A stretch of 42,782 nt of DNA, taken from Paratissierella segnis. GTDB lineage: Bacteria > Bacillota > Clostridia > Tissierellales > Tissierellaceae. Both the position numbers and the translations under genes were made by a program. The notes beneath the pieces were generated by a model. The model was given only the letters and a program-made list of their open reading frames with translations. It was not told where the DNA came from and searched no databases. The DNA lies in the NCBI RefSeq assembly GCF_014385195.1, contig NZ_JACRTG010000033.1, positions 1 through 42,782 on the forward strand. Reading direction: 5' to 3'. Positions 1 to 8,197 of the stretch are shown piece after piece. Within the stretch, counting starts at the first letter, position 1; every line of letters starts with the position of its first letter.

Positions 1-142
1 TAGTAACTCAAATTATAACAGAAAATAGGGGGTCATTGTTTTTATTTTATAAAAAACTCTGTAACCCTTGATAATATAAGGCTTTAATAAAAAAAGAGGG
101 GTGTCTTATTGACACTACCATTAAATTAAAGGGGGTTTTTAA

Positions 143-1321
143 ATGAAAGAAGTTGTTATTGTTTCTGCAGTTAGGACACCCATAGGCTCATTTGGGGGAA
201 GTTTCAAAGATGTATCTGCAGTAGAATTGGGGACAATAGCAGTAAAAGAAGCATTAAAAAGAGCAAATCTTGACTTAAAATTAGTAGATGAGCTTATCTT
301 TGGAAATGTTCTTCAAGCAGGATTAGGCCAAAATGTCGCAAGACAAATAGCGATTCATGCAGGCATTCCATCAAATGTATCCTCATATACCATAAATAAG
401 GTATGCGGATCAGGATTAAAAGCAGTATCTCTTGCAGCTCAAGCCATTAAAGCAGGAGATGCCGATATAATCGTTGCAGGAGGGACAGAAAACATGAGTC
501 AGGCTCCTCATCTTGCCAAAAGTACCAGATGGGGACAGAGAATGGGAAACATGGAGCTAATAGACTATATGGTACATGATGGACTCTCAGATATTTTCAA
601 CAATTATCATATGGGAATAACAGCAGAAAACATAGCAGAACAATATGGAATTACCAGAGAAGAACAAGATAATTTAGCAGTGGTAAGTCAAAATAGAGCA
701 GAGGCAGCTATTAAATCGGGGAGGTTCAAAGATGAAATAGTTCCGGTGTCAATTCCTCAAAGGAAGGGAGATCCTATAGTAGTTGACACAGATGAATATC
801 CAAGATTCAATGTTACAATAGAATCCTTATCAAAGCTAAGACCGGCATTTAAGAAAGACGGGACAGTAACAGCAGGGAATGCTTCAGGGATAAACGATGG
901 AGCAGCAGCCTTAGTCATTATGAGCAGAGATAAAGCGGAAGAATTGGGTATTACCCCTCTAGCCACAATAGTATCCTATGCGTCAGCGGGAGTAGAGCCT
1001 ACAGTGATGGGTACAGGGCCGATACCTGCATCAAGGAAAGCATTAGAAAAAGCAAATTTAACAATAGAAGATATAGAATTGATAGAAGGCAATGAAGCCT
1101 TTGCATCTCAAGCACTTTCTGTAGCAAAAGAATTGGAATTTGATCTGGAAAAGACGAATGTAAATGGCGGTGCTATAAGCTTAGGGCATCCAATAGGAGC
1201 TTCGGGAGCGAGAATATTGGTTACATTGCTTCATGAGATGGCAAAAAGAGATGTGCATAATGGTCTAGCTACATTATGTATTGGAGGCGGGCAAGGGATG
1301 GCTATGATAGTAAAACGCTAG
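143..1321 (+). CDS. Acetyl-CoA C-acetyltransferase (thiolase), copy 1
   Basis: Thiolase of 392 residues, the usual length for the family, which condenses two acetyl-CoA or splits acetoacetyl-CoA. The nucleophilic Cys is at about residue 88 (NKVCGSGLKA). The second catalytic pair is His at about 349 (SLGHPIGASG) and Cys at about 379 (LCIGGGQG). The ATG follows a strong AAAGGGGG site. The gene is almost identical to 5624-6802; all nine amino-acid differences I count fall in the last 90 or so residues. It converges on the GntR regulator gene. A biodegradative or butyrate-type role is inferred from the CoA-transferase genes beside the second copy. The family call is very secure; the physiological direction is not. 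Confidence 0.96.
   Translation: MKEVVIVSAVRTPIGSFGGSFKDVSAVELGTIAVKEALKRANLDLKLVDELIFGNVLQAGLGQNVARQIAIHAGIPSNVSSYTINKVCGSGLKAVSLAAQAIKAGDADIIVAGGTENMSQAPHLAKSTRWGQRMGNMELIDYMVHDGLSDIFNNYHMGITAENIAEQYGITREEQDNLAVVSQNRAEAAIKSGRFKDEIVPVSIPQRKGDPIVVDTDEYPRFNVTIESLSKLRPAFKKDGTVTAGNASGINDGAAALVIMSRDKAEELGITPLATIVSYASAGVEPTVMGTGPIPASRKALEKANLTIEDIELIEGNEAFASQALSVAKELEFDLEKTNVNGGAISLGHPIGASGARILVTLLHEMAKRDVHNGLATLCIGGGQGMAMIVKR
143..1321 (+). repeat. Direct repeat arm A (thiolase duplication)
   Basis: Repeat partner of 5624-6802. I see no difference over about 830 bp (roughly 230-1060), with differences clustered in the first 90 nt and last 260 nt. The arms flank the GntR-cyclase-MFS-FAH block in the same orientation, so recombination between them could delete that block. 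Confidence 0.9.
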
Positions 1322-1334
1322 ACGTTTTACTATC
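1306..1334 (+). terminator. Hairpin across thiolase 1 stop codon
   Basis: GATAGTAAAACG (1306-1317) pairs perfectly with CGTTTTACTATC (1323-1334) around a 5-nt loop. The left arm is made of the last thiolase codons. No strong T-run follows, so it may be a weak terminator or an mRNA 3'-stabilising hairpin. It lies between convergent genes. Confidence 0.55.
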
Positions 1335-1347
1335 AATTAACATAATG

Positions 1348-2088
1348 TCATGTTTCTAGTTCCGATGGCTGAGCATTAGTATAATCATTGGTAATTTGGT
1401 TAAAATTTTTCTGACTGTAAGATAGATGTTTTTCCATTAATATACTTGCTAATTCACCATCTTGCAAAACGATAGCATTATAGATATTACGGTGACTCAC
1501 CAAATTATCCGTTAATTCTCGAATAAATTGAGATTCTGTATCCAAATTGTACTGTAGGGTGTTAAACATTAAAAGCTTTTCTCGAACATCTTTGATACTA
1601 TTAATTAAATAATGATTGTCACTAGCCTCAGCAATAGCAACGTGAAATTCTAGGTTTAGCTTCCTGTACTCAATATCTGCAATATGCATATTTTCAGAAA
1701 CATCTATAGCTTCAATTTTCTCACAATAATGTTTGATTTTATCTAATTGCATCTTATTTCTATTATTAGCTGCAAGAAATGTAGATCTAGTTTCTAATGC
1801 AATAGCTAAATCATAGATGTAATAGCCGTCAATTGCTCTAATGTTTCTGACTACTAAGCCTTTTCGAGGGATTGCTTCAATAAATACTTCATCTTCAAGT
1901 CGTAAGAGAGCATTTCTTACAGGAGTTCGACTAACACCGAAGTGTTTTCCAACTGAAACTTCAAGTAGTTGTTCACCCGGGCTAAGCTCTCCAGATAAAA
2001 TTGCAGATTTTATAGCAACGTAAACCCTTTCGCTTAGGGGTTGAATGTTATTATATTGTGAAATATCAATGTTTTTTAAAGTTCCCAT
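1348..2088 (-). CDS. GntR family regulator, FCD subfamily
   Basis: Transcription factor of 246 residues. The N-terminal winged helix-turn-helix (about residues 12-75) includes LSGELSPGEQL and FGVSRTPVRNAL, typical of GntR. The all-alpha FCD ligand domain carries histidines at the expected places (EFHVAIAEAS, SHRNIYNAI, MEKHLSYS), which in this family usually bind a metal plus a carboxylate effector. I chose the ATG at 2088 because GGAGA sits 5 nt upstream; longer starts at 2112 and 2100 lack a good site. It is divergent from the cyclase operon, whose promoter region holds several palindromes, so it probably represses that operon and itself. The effector is unknown. Confidence 0.9.
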   Translation of the reverse strand: MGTLKNIDISQYNNIQPLSERVYVAIKSAILSGELSPGEQLLEVSVGKHFGVSRTPVRNALLRLEDEVFIEAIPRKGLVVRNIRAIDGYYIYDLAIALETRSTFLAANNRNKMQLDKIKHYCEKIEAIDVSENMHIADIEYRKLNLEFHVAIAEASDNHYLINSIKDVREKLLMFNTLQYNLDTESQFIRELTDNLVSHRNIYNAIVLQDGELASILMEKHLSYSQKNFNQITNDYTNAQPSELET

Positions 2089-2105
2089 ATTCGTCTCCAT
2101 TTCTG

Positions 2106-2117
2106 TACACATGTGTA
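2106..2117. promoter_or_regulatory. Candidate GntR operator 1
   Basis: Perfect 12-bp palindrome TACACATGTGTA immediately upstream of the regulator's ribosome-binding site. It is placed to repress the regulator gene itself. It shares the TGTA/TACA character of the other two sites in this divergent region. The assignment is inference from position and symmetry. Confidence 0.4.
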
Positions 2118-2167
2118 TTTTTATAATAGATTAACATATTTTAAGATGAAAATCAAATTATGTATTA

Positions 2168-2179
2168 TATGTATACATA
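2168..2179. promoter_or_regulatory. Candidate GntR operator 2
   Basis: Perfect 12-bp palindrome TATGTATACATA in the middle of the divergent intergenic region. GTATAC-centred palindromes are common operators for FCD-type GntR proteins. It is about 60 bp upstream of the -35 box of the cyclase promoter. Confidence 0.4.
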
Positions 2180-2235
2180 AGGATATCTAAATTCACTACA
2201 TTTCATAAATATCACCTATAAATAACAAATATATG

Positions 2236-2265
2236 TTGACATAACGACAATAAATGTATTATAAT
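2236..2265 (+). promoter_or_regulatory. Sigma-A type promoter of the cyclase operon
   Basis: TTGACA (2236-2241) and TATAAT (2260-2265) are both perfect consensus hexamers with an 18-bp spacer. Transcription should start near 2272, giving a leader of about 110 nt before the cyclase gene. A strong consensus promoter of this kind normally needs a repressor, which fits the adjacent GntR gene. Confidence 0.72.
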
Positions 2266-2281
2266 CAAAATTAATGAATAC

Positions 2282-2306
2282 ATGTGCATACATATGATCG
2301 ATCGAT
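2282..2306. promoter_or_regulatory. Candidate operator just downstream of the start site
   Basis: ATGTGCATACAT (2282-2293) is an interrupted palindrome with ATGT/ACAT arms. A perfect palindrome ATCGATCGAT (2297-2306) follows at once. Both lie about 10-35 bp after the predicted transcription start, where a bound repressor would block the polymerase. Confidence 0.4.
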
Positions 2307-2381
2307 TCAAAAATTTTCCTGGGAAGTTGCATCTAAGTCTAGCGTGTATTCTATATAAAAAATACATGAGGAGGTAATATT

Positions 2382-3182
2382 ATGAAATTGGTTGATTTAA
2401 GTATCAAGATACAAGATAGAGGAGATAAAGTTCACTCAGATTCTCCCGGTAATGCTCCTGCAGTTGAGTACTATTCCCATAAGGATCCAGTTGGCAAAGG
2501 TGGATATTTAGAAACATTTGGTCTAAAAGATGAAGATCTTATTGATGGAGAGGGTTGGGCAGTGGAAAAGGTTACTATAGGTACACATAGTGGTACACAT
2601 ATGGATGCCCCATATCATTTTCATTCTACAATGAACCACTTGGAAAAGGAAGGCGGAGAACCTTCATGGACTATTGATCAGGTTCCACTTGAATGGTGTA
2701 TGGGGGATGCAGTAGTTGTTGATGTGAGGGACAAACCGACAGGATATGAATTGACCAAAAATGACTTTATTGAATATTTTAAAAAAATCAACTATACGTT
2801 AAAACCCGGTGATTGTGTTTTGTTACAAACCAATGCAACTGAAATATTTGGGCAACCCGAATATTGGGTAGCTGGATGCGGTGTTGGTGAGGAGGGGACA
2901 CTGTGGTTGACTGAACAAGGGGTTCGCTGTGTTGGAACCGATGCTTGGAGTTGGGATATTCCTTTATTACATCAAAGAAAATTGATTGAAGAAGGTAAAT
3001 TAGATCCAAAACTTGCATGGCAAGGGCATAAAGCAGGACGTCTAAGGGCTTATGTTCAAATTGAAAAGTTAACAAATTTAGACAAAATACCTGTAACCGG
3101 TGCTAAATTCTTTGCATTCCCTATTCCTATAAAGAATGCTAGTGCTGGATGGATACGCGCTGTTGCCATGATCGAGGATTAA
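2382..3182 (+). CDS. Cyclase family protein (kynurenine formamidase-like metal hydrolase)
   Basis: Protein of 266 residues in the cyclase/KynB fold. The signature metal-binding stretch HSGTHMDAPYHFH (about residues 71-83) matches the HxGTHxDxPxH motif. Members are metal-dependent hydrolases acting on N-formyl or cyclic amides and related bonds. The start is supported by GAGGAGG 8 nt upstream. It is first in an operon with an MFS transporter (37-nt gap) and an FAH-type hydrolase (40-nt gap). Aromatic or heterocyclic ring opening is a plausible role; a genuine kynurenine pathway is not supported because no other kyn genes are seen. The substrate is unknown. Confidence 0.88.
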   Translation: MKLVDLSIKIQDRGDKVHSDSPGNAPAVEYYSHKDPVGKGGYLETFGLKDEDLIDGEGWAVEKVTIGTHSGTHMDAPYHFHSTMNHLEKEGGEPSWTIDQVPLEWCMGDAVVVDVRDKPTGYELTKNDFIEYFKKINYTLKPGDCVLLQTNATEIFGQPEYWVAGCGVGEEGTLWLTEQGVRCVGTDAWSWDIPLLHQRKLIEEGKLDPKLAWQGHKAGRLRAYVQIEKLTNLDKIPVTGAKFFAFPIPIKNASAGWIRAVAMIED

Positions 3183-3219
3183 TTGGGAATCCCAATTTAA
3201 AATAACGGAGGGGAATATT

Positions 3220-4497
3220 ATGAGCGAACCTTTAAAAAACAATACAAGTAATACAAGTTTTGGATCTTGGGGTTGGATTATTATTATAGTTGGATTTTTG
3301 CTTATGGGCGTGATTTTCGGTACTGGAATAACGCTAACAGGTTTTATAGTGGCTCCTGCTGCTGAGGAACTTGGTGTAAGTAGAGGTGACATCACTATGA
3401 TGTATACTCTTTCTGGAATTGCAAATATTGTAAGCTTGACCTTTGTAGGTAAATTATTTGAAAAGTATAATCTGCGTAAAGTCATGTCGATTAGTTTATT
3501 TATAACAGGGCTAACATATATAGGTTCTCAGTTTGTGACTTCTGTATCACAATTATATGTGCTAGGGGTTATTAGAGGGTTGATTTCCGGAACAACTTCA
3601 GTAATACCGGTAGGAATTGTTACAAATAACTGGTTTGGACCTAAAGTACGCGGCCGTGCCATGGGGTTCGTTACATTAGGAACTGGCACTTGTGCGATGA
3701 TATTAAATCCCATTTGTGCACAGTTAGTAGCAAATCATGGATGGCGTAGTGTTCATTTATTATTTGGCGGATTGAGCTTTTTCATGATTCCGATAATTAT
3801 GTTATTTTACTTCACGAGACCTGAAGAAAAGGGACTTACGATGATTGGAGCAGTTGAAAATATACAGCCTAGCCAATTAGCATTTAATGGGCTAACGGAA
3901 AAGGAAGCTATGCATAGCCCTGCATTTTGGATAGGACTTTTAGCAATTTCTTTTGCTGGGGTTGTTGGTGTAGTGTGGAATTTTAACAATTCTAGCTTTT
4001 TAGTAGGTTTAGGATTGCAAGCTACTCAAGTTGGATTGATGTTGTCTTCATATTCTATTGCCATGATGGTTGGAAAGGTAGTTCTAGGTATTTTAGTAGA
4101 CAAAAAAGGATTAAAGTTTGTCATGGTACTTGGAATTTTCAGTCGTGTTTTAGCATTTATATGTGCTCTTTTAGTGCCGTATAATATAGCATTTGTATGG
4201 GGTCTAATAGCCTTTCTTGGAATTGGGATTGCAGACAGTACACTTGTGAATCCATTAATAGTTAGTGAGATGTTTGGATATAAGGAATATGGGAAAATAT
4301 ATTCTCGATTCACACAGTTAAGTAATTTAGTCAACGTATTCACACCTACATTAATGACAATGTTAAGTGATGCCAGTGGATATACAGCAATGTGGCTTGC
4401 TTGTATAGGATTCTGTGCCTTGAGTTTGATATTAATTATGATAACTTTTGCAAAAAAACCGACAGAAATGAAATTGGAGCCTGTCACTGAAAATTAA
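3220..4497 (+). CDS. MFS transporter, organic-anion type
   Basis: Major facilitator protein of 425 residues with about 12 hydrophobic segments. The cytoplasmic loop after the second segment reads GKLFEKYNLRKVM, the usual MFS loop motif, and FGPKVRGRAMGF matches the region between segments 4 and 5. The overall style resembles oxalate/formate-antiporter or monocarboxylate-porter relatives. It sits between the cyclase and FAH genes on one strand with short gaps, so it probably imports the carboxylate that these enzymes process. The start has a GGAGGGG site. The substrate is inferred from context only. Confidence 0.87.
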   Translation: MSEPLKNNTSNTSFGSWGWIIIIVGFLLMGVIFGTGITLTGFIVAPAAEELGVSRGDITMMYTLSGIANIVSLTFVGKLFEKYNLRKVMSISLFITGLTYIGSQFVTSVSQLYVLGVIRGLISGTTSVIPVGIVTNNWFGPKVRGRAMGFVTLGTGTCAMILNPICAQLVANHGWRSVHLLFGGLSFFMIPIIMLFYFTRPEEKGLTMIGAVENIQPSQLAFNGLTEKEAMHSPAFWIGLLAISFAGVVGVVWNFNNSSFLVGLGLQATQVGLMLSSYSIAMMVGKVVLGILVDKKGLKFVMVLGIFSRVLAFICALLVPYNIAFVWGLIAFLGIGIADSTLVNPLIVSEMFGYKEYGKIYSRFTQLSNLVNVFTPTLMTMLSDASGYTAMWLACIGFCALSLILIMITFAKKPTEMKLEPVTEN

Positions 4498-4537
4498 ATT
4501 AAACTAAATTAAATAAGGTTAGGAAGGAGAATTTATA

Positions 4538-5449
4538 ATGAAACTAGCTACTATACGTTACAATGATAAGGTTTACGCGGGTGTTGTTAGAGTGGAAGAT
4601 TTTGTCCCGTTTCAAAGTATATCCGCGGAAATTCCTAACGATATGCTTGATTTTATTAAAGGATATGTAGATTATAAAAAGATTGTTGATGAGGGATTGG
4701 GAAATGCCAGTCGGTTGTGTGCAATGAAAGAGGTGGAGTATCTATCTCCTATACCTAAGCCCCCAACATTTAGGGACTTTATGTGTTTTGAGGAGCATTT
4801 TGCTAGCTCTTATAAGCAATCAAATACTAAGGTTCCTGAAGTATATTATGAGATTCCAATTTTTTATTTTTCCAATCCAAATGTGTTTAGGGGTTCAGGA
4901 GAAATTATTCCGGCACAGCCACACTCTGAAAATCGAGACTTCGAGTTCGAGATAGGTATTATCATTGGTAAGGAAGGAAGCGATATCAGCGAAGCTGATG
5001 CAGGTGAATATATCTTTGGATTTACCATACTCAATGATTGGAGTGCTAGGGATTTACAGTATCATGAGATGAGAGGATTGCTTGGTCCGGCTAAGGGCAA
5101 AGATTATGCAACTTCTATGGGTCCTGTAATTGTTACAAAAGATGAGCTGGATGCATTTTTAGATAAAAATGATCCTAAAAAAGCAAAATATGATTTGGAA
5201 ACGAAGCTTACACTCAATGGAAAAGTTATAAGAGAAAACAATACAAAGGTTATTGAACATTCTTTTGCTAAAATGATTGAGAGAGCTTCAATGGATGTAA
5301 CTCTCTATCCAGGTGAAGTATTGGGTTCAGGTACTATTGGTGGAGGGACTATTATCGAATATCATGGCGATATTCCATTTTTACAAAAAGGAGATACGAT
5401 TGATATGGAAGTACAAGGTATTGGAGTTTTGAAAAATATTGTAGGATAA
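4538..5449 (+). CDS. Fumarylacetoacetate hydrolase family protein
   Basis: FAH-superfamily protein of 303 residues. Metal-binding acidic residues are in NRDFEFEIGIIIGKEG (about 131-146), followed by GFTILNDWSARDLQ and, near the end, GSGTIGGGTI. FAH relatives hydrolyse or decarboxylate 2,4-diketo acids and acylpyruvates, or isomerise 2-hydroxy-dienoates. It is last in the cyclase-MFS-FAH operon and is followed by a terminator. Cleavage to a 3-oxoacid, handled by the CoA-transferase and thiolase just downstream, is my inference. The exact reaction cannot be read from the sequence. Confidence 0.9.
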   Translation: MKLATIRYNDKVYAGVVRVEDFVPFQSISAEIPNDMLDFIKGYVDYKKIVDEGLGNASRLCAMKEVEYLSPIPKPPTFRDFMCFEEHFASSYKQSNTKVPEVYYEIPIFYFSNPNVFRGSGEIIPAQPHSENRDFEFEIGIIIGKEGSDISEADAGEYIFGFTILNDWSARDLQYHEMRGLLGPAKGKDYATSMGPVIVTKDELDAFLDKNDPKKAKYDLETKLTLNGKVIRENNTKVIEHSFAKMIERASMDVTLYPGEVLGSGTIGGGTIIEYHGDIPFLQKGDTIDMEVQGIGVLKNIVG

Positions 5450-5498
5450 CACCTATACCTTAGAAACATATCCAAATTAAAATATAAGTGCAACTATA

Positions 5499-5540
5499 CA
5501 TTAGATGGGGTGTATGTACCCCATCTAATGCAAGTTTTCC
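5499..5540 (+). terminator. Terminator of the cyclase-MFS-FAH operon
   Basis: CATTAGATGGGGT (5499-5511) pairs perfectly with ACCCCATCTAATG (5518-5530) around a 6-nt loop, followed by a short T-rich stretch. It separates this operon from thiolase copy 2. Confidence 0.75.
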
Positions 5541-5623
5541 TTATGGAAAAATAATAGGGGATTTAGTGAAAGTTGTCTTGAACATGATATAGAACATCCA
5601 TAAATTTAAAAGGGGGTTTTTAC

Positions 5624-6802
5624 ATGAAAGAAGTTGTCATCGTTTCTGCAGTTAGGACACCCATAGGCTCATTTGGGGGAAGTTTCAAAGATGTATCTGC
5701 AGTAGAATTAGGGACAATAGCAGTAAAAGAAGCATTAAAAAGAGCAAATCTTGACTTAAAATTAGTAGATGAGCTTATCTTTGGAAATGTTCTTCAAGCA
5801 GGATTAGGCCAAAATGTCGCAAGACAAATAGCGATTCATGCAGGCATTCCATCAAATGTATCCTCATATACCATAAATAAGGTATGCGGATCAGGATTAA
5901 AAGCAGTATCTCTTGCAGCTCAAGCCATTAAAGCAGGAGATGCCGATATAATCGTTGCAGGAGGGACAGAAAACATGAGTCAGGCTCCTCATCTTGCCAA
6001 AAGTACCAGATGGGGACAGAGAATGGGAAACATGGAGCTAATAGACTATATGGTACATGATGGACTCTCAGATATTTTCAACAATTATCATATGGGAATA
6101 ACAGCAGAAAACATAGCAGAACAATATGGAATTACCAGAGAAGAACAAGATAATTTAGCAGTGGTAAGTCAAAATAGAGCAGAGGCAGCTATTAAATCGG
6201 GGAGGTTCAAAGATGAAATAGTTCCGGTGTCAATTCCTCAAAGGAAGGGAGATCCTATAGTAGTTGACACAGATGAATATCCAAGATTCAATGTTACAAT
6301 AGAATCCTTATCAAAGCTAAGACCGGCATTTAAGAAAGACGGGACAGTAACAGCAGGGAATGCTTCAGGGATAAACGATGGAGCAGCAGCCTTAGTCATT
6401 ATGAGCAGAGATAAAGCGGAAGAATTGGGTATTACCCCTCTAGCCACAATAGTATCCTATGCGTCAGCGGGAGTAGAGCCTACAGTGATGGGTACAGGGC
6501 CGATACCTGCATCAAGGAAAGCATTAGAAAAAGCAAATTTAGCAATAGAAGATATAGAATTGATAGAAGGCAATGAAGCTTTTGCATCGCAAGCACTTTC
6601 GGTTATAAAAGGATTGAATTTAAATTTAGAGAAAACAAATGTAAATGGCGGTGCTATAAGCTTAGGACATCCAATAGGAGCTTCGGGAGCGAGAATATTG
6701 GTTACATTGCTTCATGAAATGGTAAAGAGAGATGTGCATAATGGTCTAGCTACATTGTGTATTGGTGGTGGGCAAGGGATTACCATGATTGTTAAGCGAT
6801 AA
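5624..6802 (+). CDS. Acetyl-CoA C-acetyltransferase (thiolase), copy 2
   Basis: Thiolase of 392 residues, identical to copy 1 over roughly the first 300 residues and different at nine positions in the last 90. All catalytic residues are intact (Cys about 88, His about 349, Cys about 379). It precedes the two CoA-transferase subunit genes by 64 nt. This matches the common arrangement in which acetoacetate is activated by CoA transfer and then split to two acetyl-CoA. The ATG has an AAAAGGGGG site. The mosaic pattern of identity with copy 1 points to gene conversion (see findings). Confidence 0.96.
   Translation: MKEVVIVSAVRTPIGSFGGSFKDVSAVELGTIAVKEALKRANLDLKLVDELIFGNVLQAGLGQNVARQIAIHAGIPSNVSSYTINKVCGSGLKAVSLAAQAIKAGDADIIVAGGTENMSQAPHLAKSTRWGQRMGNMELIDYMVHDGLSDIFNNYHMGITAENIAEQYGITREEQDNLAVVSQNRAEAAIKSGRFKDEIVPVSIPQRKGDPIVVDTDEYPRFNVTIESLSKLRPAFKKDGTVTAGNASGINDGAAALVIMSRDKAEELGITPLATIVSYASAGVEPTVMGTGPIPASRKALEKANLAIEDIELIEGNEAFASQALSVIKGLNLNLEKTNVNGGAISLGHPIGASGARILVTLLHEMVKRDVHNGLATLCIGGGQGITMIVKR
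5624..6802 (+). repeat. Direct repeat arm B (thiolase duplication)
   Basis: Partner of arm A at 143-1321, same orientation, about 4.3 kb between the arms. Confidence 0.9.
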
Positions 6803-6816
6803 ATCCCTTAACAATC
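6787..6816 (+). terminator. Hairpin across thiolase 2 stop codon
   Basis: GATTGTTAAG (6787-6796) pairs perfectly with CTTAACAATC (6807-6816) around a 10-nt loop, and A-rich sequence follows. It sits between thiolase 2 and the CoA-transferase genes, so it is more likely a partial attenuator or an mRNA-processing hairpin than a full stop. The sequence differs from the hairpin at thiolase 1 but the layout is the same. Confidence 0.45.
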
Positions 6817-6866
6817 AAAATTCTACCATTTACTATTGATTATTCACTAAATTAAGGGGGGCATTT

Positions 6867-7523
6867 ATGGATAAAATTATCACATTAGATCAAGCGGTTG
6901 ATAAAGTAAAGGATGGTATGACCATAATGATTGGTGGATTTTTAGGATGTGGGAATCCACATAGATTGATTGATGCATTAGTAGAAAAAGATGTAAAAAA
7001 TTTAACATTGATTTGCAATGATTCAAGTTTCCCAGACATGGGTGTGGGAAAACTAATAGTAAAAAAGTGCGTTAAAAAACTTATTGCTTCTCACGTAGGT
7101 ACAAATCCGGAAACCGGAAGACAGATGAATTCTGGTGAAATGGAAGTAATACTTGTTCCGCAAGGAACTCTCGCTGAACAGGTAAGAGCAGGTGGAGCAG
7201 GCTTAGGTGGGTTTCTTACACCTACAGGAGTTGGGACAGTGGCCGAAGAAGGCAAACAAAAGATTACAATTGATGAAAGGGTATACCTGCTAGAATTACC
7301 TCTAAGGGCAGATATAGCTTTGATTGCTGGAGAGACTGTAGATCAATTTGGTAATGTAGTTTACCATGGAGCAACAAGAAACTTCAACCACTTAATGGCA
7401 ACTGCTGCAGATTTAGTAATTATTGAAACTGAAAAGATTGTTGAAATTGGAGACTTAGATCCAAATTCAGTTGTTACACCAGGTATTTTCATAGACCATA
7501 TAGTTAATGGAGGTGGCAATTGA
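6867..7523 (+). CDS. 3-oxoacid (acetoacetate/butyrate-type) CoA-transferase subunit A
   Basis: Alpha subunit of a family I CoA-transferase, 218 residues, like AtoD/ScoA. The N-terminal coenzyme-binding stretch IGGFLGCGNPHRLIDAL (about 22-38) is the family hallmark. GGAGLGGFLTPTGVGT (about 109-124) is the conserved glycine-rich segment. It moves CoA between acyl-CoA and a 3-oxoacid such as acetoacetate as a complex with subunit B. The subunit B start codon overlaps its stop codon, so the two are translationally coupled. AGGGGGG precedes the start. The acid specificity cannot be decided from sequence alone. Confidence 0.93.
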   Translation: MDKIITLDQAVDKVKDGMTIMIGGFLGCGNPHRLIDALVEKDVKNLTLICNDSSFPDMGVGKLIVKKCVKKLIASHVGTNPETGRQMNSGEMEVILVPQGTLAEQVRAGGAGLGGFLTPTGVGTVAEEGKQKITIDERVYLLELPLRADIALIAGETVDQFGNVVYHGATRNFNHLMATAADLVIIETEKIVEIGDLDPNSVVTPGIFIDHIVNGGGN

Positions 7524-8182
7524 TGGATAGAAATATAATCAAAGAATTTATTGCTAAAAGAGTAGCAAAGGAATTAAAAGATGGAGATGTTGTGAACTTG
7601 GGTATAGGACTACCTACAATGGTAGCAAACTATGTACCAGAAGGCATGAATGTCTTATTCCAATCTGAGAATGGCTTTATTGGGTTGGGTCCTGCTCCGT
7701 TAGAGAGTAATGAAGATCCAAACATTGTAAATGCTGGTGGCCAATGTGTAACTGTTTTACCTGGAGGAGTGTTTTTTGATAGCGCCATATCTTTTGGAAT
7801 AATACGTGGTGGGCATGTAGATGTTACAGTGCTTGGAGCGTTGGAAGTAGATGAAAAAGGCAATTTGGCAAATTGGATGATTCCAGGCAAAATGGTTCCG
7901 GGTATGGGTGGAGCTATGGATTTGGTAGTAGGAGCAAAAAAAGTAATAATTGCTATGGAACATACTGCAAAAGGTAATCATAAAATTTTAAAAGAATGTA
8001 AATTGCCATTGACAGCTGCTAATGAAGTGAATTTGATAATAACTGAAATGGGTGTAATCGAAGTTACTCAGAATGGCTTGTTTTTAATGGAGATTAATCC
8101 CAATTTTACTATAGAAGATGTGCAAAAAGCAACTGAGGCAGAATTAACCATCTCTGAAAGTTTAACTAAAATGGAAATATAA
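7523..8182 (+). CDS. 3-oxoacid CoA-transferase subunit B
   Basis: Beta subunit of 219 residues, like AtoA/ScoB. The catalytic Glu lies in SENGFIGLGP (about 49-58), the family I active-site motif. VNLGIGLPTMVANY and the GAMDLVVGAKKVIIAMEH stretch are also typical. I chose the ATG at 7523 rather than the TTG at 7520: GGAGGTGG ends about 6 nt before the ATG, and the overlap TGATG with subunit A is a classic coupled start. A strong terminator follows. Together with thiolase 2 it would convert a 3-oxoacid to acetyl-CoA or run the reverse. Confidence 0.93.
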   Translation: MDRNIIKEFIAKRVAKELKDGDVVNLGIGLPTMVANYVPEGMNVLFQSENGFIGLGPAPLESNEDPNIVNAGGQCVTVLPGGVFFDSAISFGIIRGGHVDVTVLGALEVDEKGNLANWMIPGKMVPGMGGAMDLVVGAKKVIIAMEHTAKGNHKILKECKLPLTAANEVNLIITEMGVIEVTQNGLFLMEINPNFTIEDVQKATEAELTISESLTKMEI

Positions 8183-8197
8183 ATTAGAAACAGGTAT

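Noticed and set aside
757..966. Minus-strand open frame inside both thiolase genes (also 6238-6447)
   Set aside because: Conserved only because the sense genes are identical; no ribosome-binding site and full overlap with a real gene.
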